From NCBI GenBank assembly GCA_002352205.1, contig DEHZ01000002.1, forward strand, positions 279,726 through 343,725: 64,000 nucleotides of DNA, in the 5' to 3' direction. Numbering within the stretch: position 1 is the first letter of the stretch; each line of letters begins with the position of its first letter. Both the position numbers and the translations under genes were made by a program. Shown piece by piece: positions 60,683-64,000 of the stretch. Origin of the DNA: Flavobacterium sp. UBA2787 (GTDB lineage: Bacteria > Bacteroidota > Bacteroidia > Flavobacteriales > Flavobacteriaceae). The notes under the pieces were generated by a model. That model searched no databases. It had not been told where the DNA came from and saw only the letters and a program-made list of their open reading frames with translations.

Positions 60683-61975
60683 TTAATAAATCAAATATTT
60701 CTCCCTCACTTTTATAAATTCATTCAACCCTTTCTCCCAACTCTTCCTAATCTCTACCTCAGAAACCCCTTTCTCAATTTGCTCCTGTAATTTTTTTGTT
60801 CCGGCCAATTTCACAAAAAACGAATTAAAAAACGCCTTTTTATCAGAAGTTGAATTATAAGATTTAATCAACCATTTCAATTCCAAACGATTTACTTTTT
60901 GAATATTACTCAAATTTTCACCATAGCAAAGCTTGCCATTATGCATCGGATCTTTTGCTCCCAAATTAGGTTTTGGCGTAAAACTAAAATCAGTTTTAGC
61001 CAAAAAAGGGGAACCATAAATCTGAAATTGTTTTTCCGTTCCGCGACCAACGCTCACATTCGTTCCTTCAAAAAAACACAAACTCGCATACAAATTAATC
61101 GATTGATCATTAGGTAAATTCGGCGATGGTTTAATTGGTAAACTATAAGCCATTTTGTGTTTATAATTCAAACAAGGAATAACAGTCAAATTACATTGAA
61201 TACCATCTTTCAACCATTTTTCACCATTGATCATTTTGGCATATTCACCAATTGTCATGCCGTGTAAAACCGGAATAGGATGCATGCCAACAAAACTTGT
61301 AAATTCTTTTTCCAAAATCGGTCCGTCAACAATACCGCCATTCGGATTCGGTCGGTCTAAAACAATCAGAGGAATATTATTTTCCGCACAAGCTTCCATC
61401 ACATAATGCAAAGAAGATATATAGGTATAAAATCTCGCACCAACGTCCTGCAAATCAAAAACCATCACATCAATTCCTTTTAATTGCTCCGGTTTTGGTT
61501 TTTTATTATCACCATAAAGCGAAATAATCGGCAATCCGGTTTTAGTATCTTTTCCGTCTTTAATTAATTCTCCCGCATCGGCAGTTCCTCTGAAACCGTG
61601 TTCGGGAGCATAAATTTTTTGAACTTGAATTTTTTTATCAATAAAAAAATCAACGATTGATGTCTGCGTTATTTTTACTCCTTTGTCACTTCTTGTATTG
61701 GTGTTATTTTTTACTTCAATAAACTCCTTAAAAATTATAATCCCCGTCTGATTGGTCACCACGCCAACGTTCTTACCAAACAATAAAGGCAAATAAGCAT
61801 CATAATTTTCCGCACCTGTCTTAAATTCCGCCAATGTTTCATTATCATTAACAACGGAAACTTCGTTTTTCTTTTCTCTTTCATCTACATTAACTTCTCT
61901 TTGGTCTATTTTCTTATTTCCTCCGCAACAAATCAACAAACAAATTAAACCCAACCACAAAAAATAATATTTCAT
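60683..61975 (-). CDS. DUF1343 / NamZ-type exo-beta-N-acetylmuramidase, lipoprotein
   Basis: A 430-residue predicted lipoprotein (Cys16/17 after CLLI) of the NamZ (DUF1343) family, which removes N-acetylmuramic acid from the non-reducing ends of peptidoglycan fragments. Conserved blocks: GVVTNQTGII, YAPEHGFRGTADAGE, DVMVFDLQDVGARFYTYI and IVLDRPNPNGG. Length is normal. It would act in cell wall recycling in the periplasm. It is divergent from the LolE-like gene, with a CTCAG array between. Confidence 0.92.
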   Translation of the reverse strand: MKYYFLWLGLICLLICCGGNKKIDQREVNVDEREKKNEVSVVNDNETLAEFKTGAENYDAYLPLLFGKNVGVVTNQTGIIIFKEFIEVKNNTNTRSDKGVKITQTSIVDFFIDKKIQVQKIYAPEHGFRGTADAGELIKDGKDTKTGLPIISLYGDNKKPKPEQLKGIDVMVFDLQDVGARFYTYISSLHYVMEACAENNIPLIVLDRPNPNGGIVDGPILEKEFTSFVGMHPIPVLHGMTIGEYAKMINGEKWLKDGIQCNLTVIPCLNYKHKMAYSLPIKPSPNLPNDQSINLYASLCFFEGTNVSVGRGTEKQFQIYGSPFLAKTDFSFTPKPNLGAKDPMHNGKLCYGENLSNIQKVNRLELKWLIKSYNSTSDKKAFFNSFFVKLAGTKKLQEQIEKGVSEVEIRKSWEKGLNEFIKVREKYLIY

Positions 61976-61995
61976 AATAAAATTGTTTAATAAAA

Positions 61996-62034
61996 ACTCA
62001 GCATCTCAGCTACTCAGCATCTCAGCCACTCAAA
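61996..62034 (+). repeat. CTCAG spacer array
   Basis: Five CTCAG units about eight bases apart (ACTCAGCATCTCAGCTACTC and onward), between NamZ-type and LolE-like genes. Confidence 0.65.
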
Positions 62035-62041
62035 AAAAAAC

Positions 62042-62049
62042 TATATTTG
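62042..62049 (+). promoter_or_regulatory. -7 promoter element of the LolE-like gene
   Basis: TATATTTG, exact TAnnTTTG match. Transcription would begin near 62055, which excludes upstream in-frame starts and supports TTG at 62067. Confidence 0.7.
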
Positions 62050-62066
62050 CATCAAATCCAATCCCA

Positions 62067-63302
62067 TTGAAATTAGAATATTTCATAGCAAAAAGATTAA
62101 CTACCGCAAAACACCATAAAAGTAGTATATCCAAACCAATAATAAAAATTGCAATCACCGCCATTGCAATCGGAATCATTATGATGATTGTTTCCGTGGC
62201 AACCGGTTTGGGTTTACAACAAAAAATACGCCAAAAAGTTTCGGCTTTCAACGGACACATTATTGTTTCTAATTTCGATGACAATCAATCTGAAGTCAGC
62301 AAAGTACCCGTTTCAACAAAACAAGACTTCTATCCCGAGTTCAAATCAGTTAAAGGAATCAATCACATTCAAGCTGTAGCCAGCAAAGCCGGAATCATTC
62401 GAACCGAAAAATCCTTCGAAGGAGTCATCTTCAAAGGTGTCGGGAGCGATTACAAATGGGATAATATAAATGAATACATAGTCGAAGGAAATATCCCAAA
62501 CGTAAAAGACCAATTAAATCCCGAAGTACTCATTTCTCAGTATTTGGCCAACCGACTTTTTCTAAAAGTAGGCGATAAATTCAATACCTTCTTCATGAAA
62601 GAAGACAGCAACGAAATGCCAAACCTTCGCGTTTTTACCATTACCGGAATATACAACTCCGGATTTCAAGAATTCGATGCTACTTATATATTAGGAGACA
62701 TTCGTCACGTACAACGAATCAATAAATGGCAACCGGACGAAGTAGGAGCCTTCGAAATATTCATAGACGATTTCAATAAAATAGAACAAAAAGGAGAAGA
62801 AGTCTACGAACAAACCTCCTATATGCTCGATAGCAAAACCATCATCGAAAAATACTATTTCATTTTCGAATGGCTACAACTATTTGATTTCAACATCCTC
62901 GTCATCCTTGTCATCATGATCGTCGTGGCAACAATCAACATGGTCGTAGCACTCTTAGTCCTTATTCTCGAACGCACCCAAATGATCGGAATCCTCAAAG
63001 CACTTGGAGCAAACAATTGGACCGTCAGAAAAATATTTCTCTACAACGCATTCCACATCATCCTTCGCGGATTACTTTGGGGCAATGCCATTGCAATAAC
63101 TTTAATGCTCATTCAACAACAATTCGGAATCGTAAAGCTAAACCCTGAAAACTATTACGTAAGCGAAGCACCGGTCTATTTCAATTGGTTCTACATCATC
63201 TTACTCAACCTCGGAACAATTATAGTCAGTTTAATAGTCTTATTAATTCCGTCCTATATCATCACCAAAATATCCCCTGTAAAAGCAATCCGTTTCGATT
63301 AA
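62067..63302 (+). CDS. FtsX/LolE-like ABC transporter permease
   Basis: A 411-residue inner membrane permease of the MacB/LolC-E type: first membrane helix at about residues 22-45 (IKIAITAIAIGIIMMIVSVA), a periplasmic domain, and an FtsX domain of three helices (from about residue 275). LKLEYFIAKRL at the start is typical of Bacteroidetes LolE-like proteins. It probably moves lipoproteins to the outer membrane; the ATPase is not adjacent. The TTG start at 62067 follows from family N-terminus and promoter position. Confidence 0.88.
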   Translation: MKLEYFIAKRLTTAKHHKSSISKPIIKIAITAIAIGIIMMIVSVATGLGLQQKIRQKVSAFNGHIIVSNFDDNQSEVSKVPVSTKQDFYPEFKSVKGINHIQAVASKAGIIRTEKSFEGVIFKGVGSDYKWDNINEYIVEGNIPNVKDQLNPEVLISQYLANRLFLKVGDKFNTFFMKEDSNEMPNLRVFTITGIYNSGFQEFDATYILGDIRHVQRINKWQPDEVGAFEIFIDDFNKIEQKGEEVYEQTSYMLDSKTIIEKYYFIFEWLQLFDFNILVILVIMIVVATINMVVALLVLILERTQMIGILKALGANNWTVRKIFLYNAFHIILRGLLWGNAIAITLMLIQQQFGIVKLNPENYYVSEAPVYFNWFYIILLNLGTIIVSLIVLLIPSYIITKISPVKAIRFD

Positions 63303-63306
63303 TTTA

Positions 63307-63455
63307 TTAGAAGCTAATCCCGCTTTCCATTCCAAGCTTGTTTGTCTTGTTGTTTTTTTCTAAGGTAAAAAAAGAGCTTCCTTTGGTCGCTTTTTTTCGC
63401 CAAGAAAAAATACAACAATCCTTCACAAGGCTTTCCATTCCAATCGGGGCTAGGG
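63307..63455. repeat. Long-hairpin repeat element, copy 3
   Basis: Flanks TTAGAAGCTAATCCCGCTTT and TCGGGGCTAGGG match copy 1. The apical part is GAGCTTCCTTTGGTCGC (63374-63390), one base different from copies 1 and 2. Arms TTGTTGTTTTTTTCT and AGAAAAAATACAACAA pair. Confidence 0.78.
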
Positions 63456-63600
63456 AAGCAGTGGTCAGAAAGCAGTTCTCAGTCGCAGTCACAGTTTTGT
63501 CATTCCGCAAGAAGACGAAGTCGAAATAGGACACGAGCGATAGCGAACTGGCGAAGCAATCTCCCGCCTTGGCGGACAAAACTTGAAACCTGAAACCCCA
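63456..63600. repeat. Mixed repeat-rich spacer
   Basis: No gene. Contains CAGTCGCAGTCACAG (inverse of a unit near 49385), GTCATTCCGCAAGAAGACG and GAAGCAATCTCCCGCC segments typical of dispersed Bacteroidetes spacer repeats, and a short CTTGAAACCTGAAACC array. Long reverse frames here are repeat artefacts. Confidence 0.55.
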
Positions 63601-63678
63601 AAGTAAAAAAACTTTCAATTCTTTTCCCTTCACAACCAACACATTAAAAAAAACTTTCAAAAAGAGTTTAAAAAAGAT

Positions 63679-63708
63679 TTGGAAAGCCCAAAAAGAGTAC
63701 TACTTTTG
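63679..63708 (+). promoter_or_regulatory. rRNA operon promoter P1
   Basis: TTG (63679-63681), 19 bases, TACTTTTG (63701-63708), followed by CACCCGC. Confidence 0.8.
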
Positions 63709-63769
63709 CACCCGCATTCAGAGCGACGTTCTAGAGTAAATTGAAGTTAAAAAAAATCTGTAAAAAGAT

Positions 63770-63801
63770 TTGGTAGGAGAGAGAAAAGAGTAGTATCTTT
63801 G
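63770..63801 (+). promoter_or_regulatory. rRNA operon promoter P2
   Basis: TTG (63770-63772), 21 bases, TATCTTTG (63794-63801). Confidence 0.8.
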
Positions 63802-63872
63802 CCCTCCACAAACGACAAAACTGGGATTAGAAAAAGCAAAAAAAAGAAAAATAAATTTTTTTTTCGAAAAGC

Positions 63873-63902
63873 TTGCCTAATCAAAAAGAAGTTGTACTTT
63901 TG
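63873..63902 (+). promoter_or_regulatory. rRNA operon promoter P3
   Basis: TTG (63873-63875), 19 bases, TACTTTTG (63895-63902), again followed by CACCCGC as in P1. Confidence 0.82.
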
Positions 63903-63908
63903 CACCCG

Positions 63909-64000
63909 CTTTGAGAGATAAGCGAACAAAACAAGAAGACACGTTCATAGACATATTGAATTGACAGCACGATTAGACAGTAATGTTTAGTCGAAAAAAA
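63909..64000 (+). other. Probable 5' leader of an rRNA operon
   Basis: After the third promoter the sequence runs AGACACGTTCATAGACATAT and TTGAATTGACAGCACG, resembling the pre-16S leader of Flavobacterium rRNA operons. No 16S sequence is reached before the window ends, so the rRNA gene itself is inferred. Confidence 0.7.

Noticed and set aside
61983-62066. N-terminal extension of the LolE-like permease
   Set aside because: It reads through the CTCAG array and the promoter; conserved sequence begins at the TTG at 62067.
63307-63660. 117-residue minus-strand frame
   Set aside because: It runs through the hairpin repeat and spacer repeats and shows no protein family.
1-64000. tRNA genes or prophage/IS elements
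   Set aside because: No tRNA arms, transposase or phage gene was recognised on either strand; the only mobile-looking items are short repeats and the four-helix-bundle cassette.

Overview
The window is AT-rich chromosomal DNA from a member of the Bacteroidetes, most likely a Flavobacterium-like Flavobacteriaceae. The support is: type IX secretion sorting domains, GldA, a GLPGLI/TonB-receptor pair, few Shine-Dalgarno sequences, and many copies of the Bacteroidetes -7 element TAnnTTTG, often with a TTG about 19-21 bases upstream. No phage, plasmid, IS transposase, CRISPR or tRNA was seen. The content is mostly housekeeping metabolism with unusual RNA-level regulation and many short repeat elements.

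Layout. 1-7.4 kb: the 3' part of a GH2 beta-mannosidase, a deoxynucleoside kinase pair, and GLPGLI plus a TonB-receptor-like protein. 7.4-11.1 kb: metK with a structured leader, and two T9SS cargo proteins. 11.2-20.9 kb: methionine biosynthesis (metY-osmC-metX-hom, then split metH and metF). 20.9-23.7 kb: a PagL-like outer membrane enzyme, a GIN-domain lipoprotein and gldA. 23.7-29.3 kb: aromatic amino acid operon (pheA, aminotransferase, tyrA, DAHP synthase/chorismate mutase), then rsgA and dtd. 29.4-37.4 kb: three DUF3857 proteins, a MazG-like protein, a small membrane protein, an SMR transporter and aroA. 37.6-42.5 kb: queA, kynU, a four-helix-bundle gene between palindromic arrays, and an agmatinase-family gene. 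42.7-50.2 kb: lipoprotein, penicillin acylase, and a minus-strand photolyase operon (flavin reductase, DUF2256, cry-DASH, Fe-S photolyase). 50.5-63.3 kb: kmo, DUF2339/DUF3999, cupin, DUF486, HerA-like ATPase, queE, DUF2059, methyltransferase, Cys-cluster protein, NamZ-type muramidase, LolE-like permease. 63.3-64.0 kb: repeats, then three tandem strong promoters and what looks like the leader of an rRNA operon whose 16S gene lies beyond the window.

The most striking signal is a set of leader-peptide attenuators not annotated by ordinary ORF calling. Two stand in tandem ahead of metY and encode Met/Cys-rich peptides (CNMCCRMM and MNRMMMHMCC). A third stands ahead of pheA and encodes a Phe/Tyr/Trp-rich peptide. 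In all three, the codons just after the regulatory run contain an exact copy of the 3' arm of the downstream intrinsic terminator, so a stalled ribosome would leave that copy free to act as antiterminator. Together with a SAM-I riboswitch ahead of metH and a structured metK leader, methionine metabolism appears to be controlled by at least three different cis-acting RNA devices within 8 kb.

The second theme is repeats. Families of degenerate 7-8 nt tandem repeats fill many gene junctions. One family (AACCCGC) occurs in frame four times in aroA and once in metH, adding NPQPATR-type peptide. Three copies of a ~150 nt long hairpin share a constant apical loop and have different but self-complementary stems.
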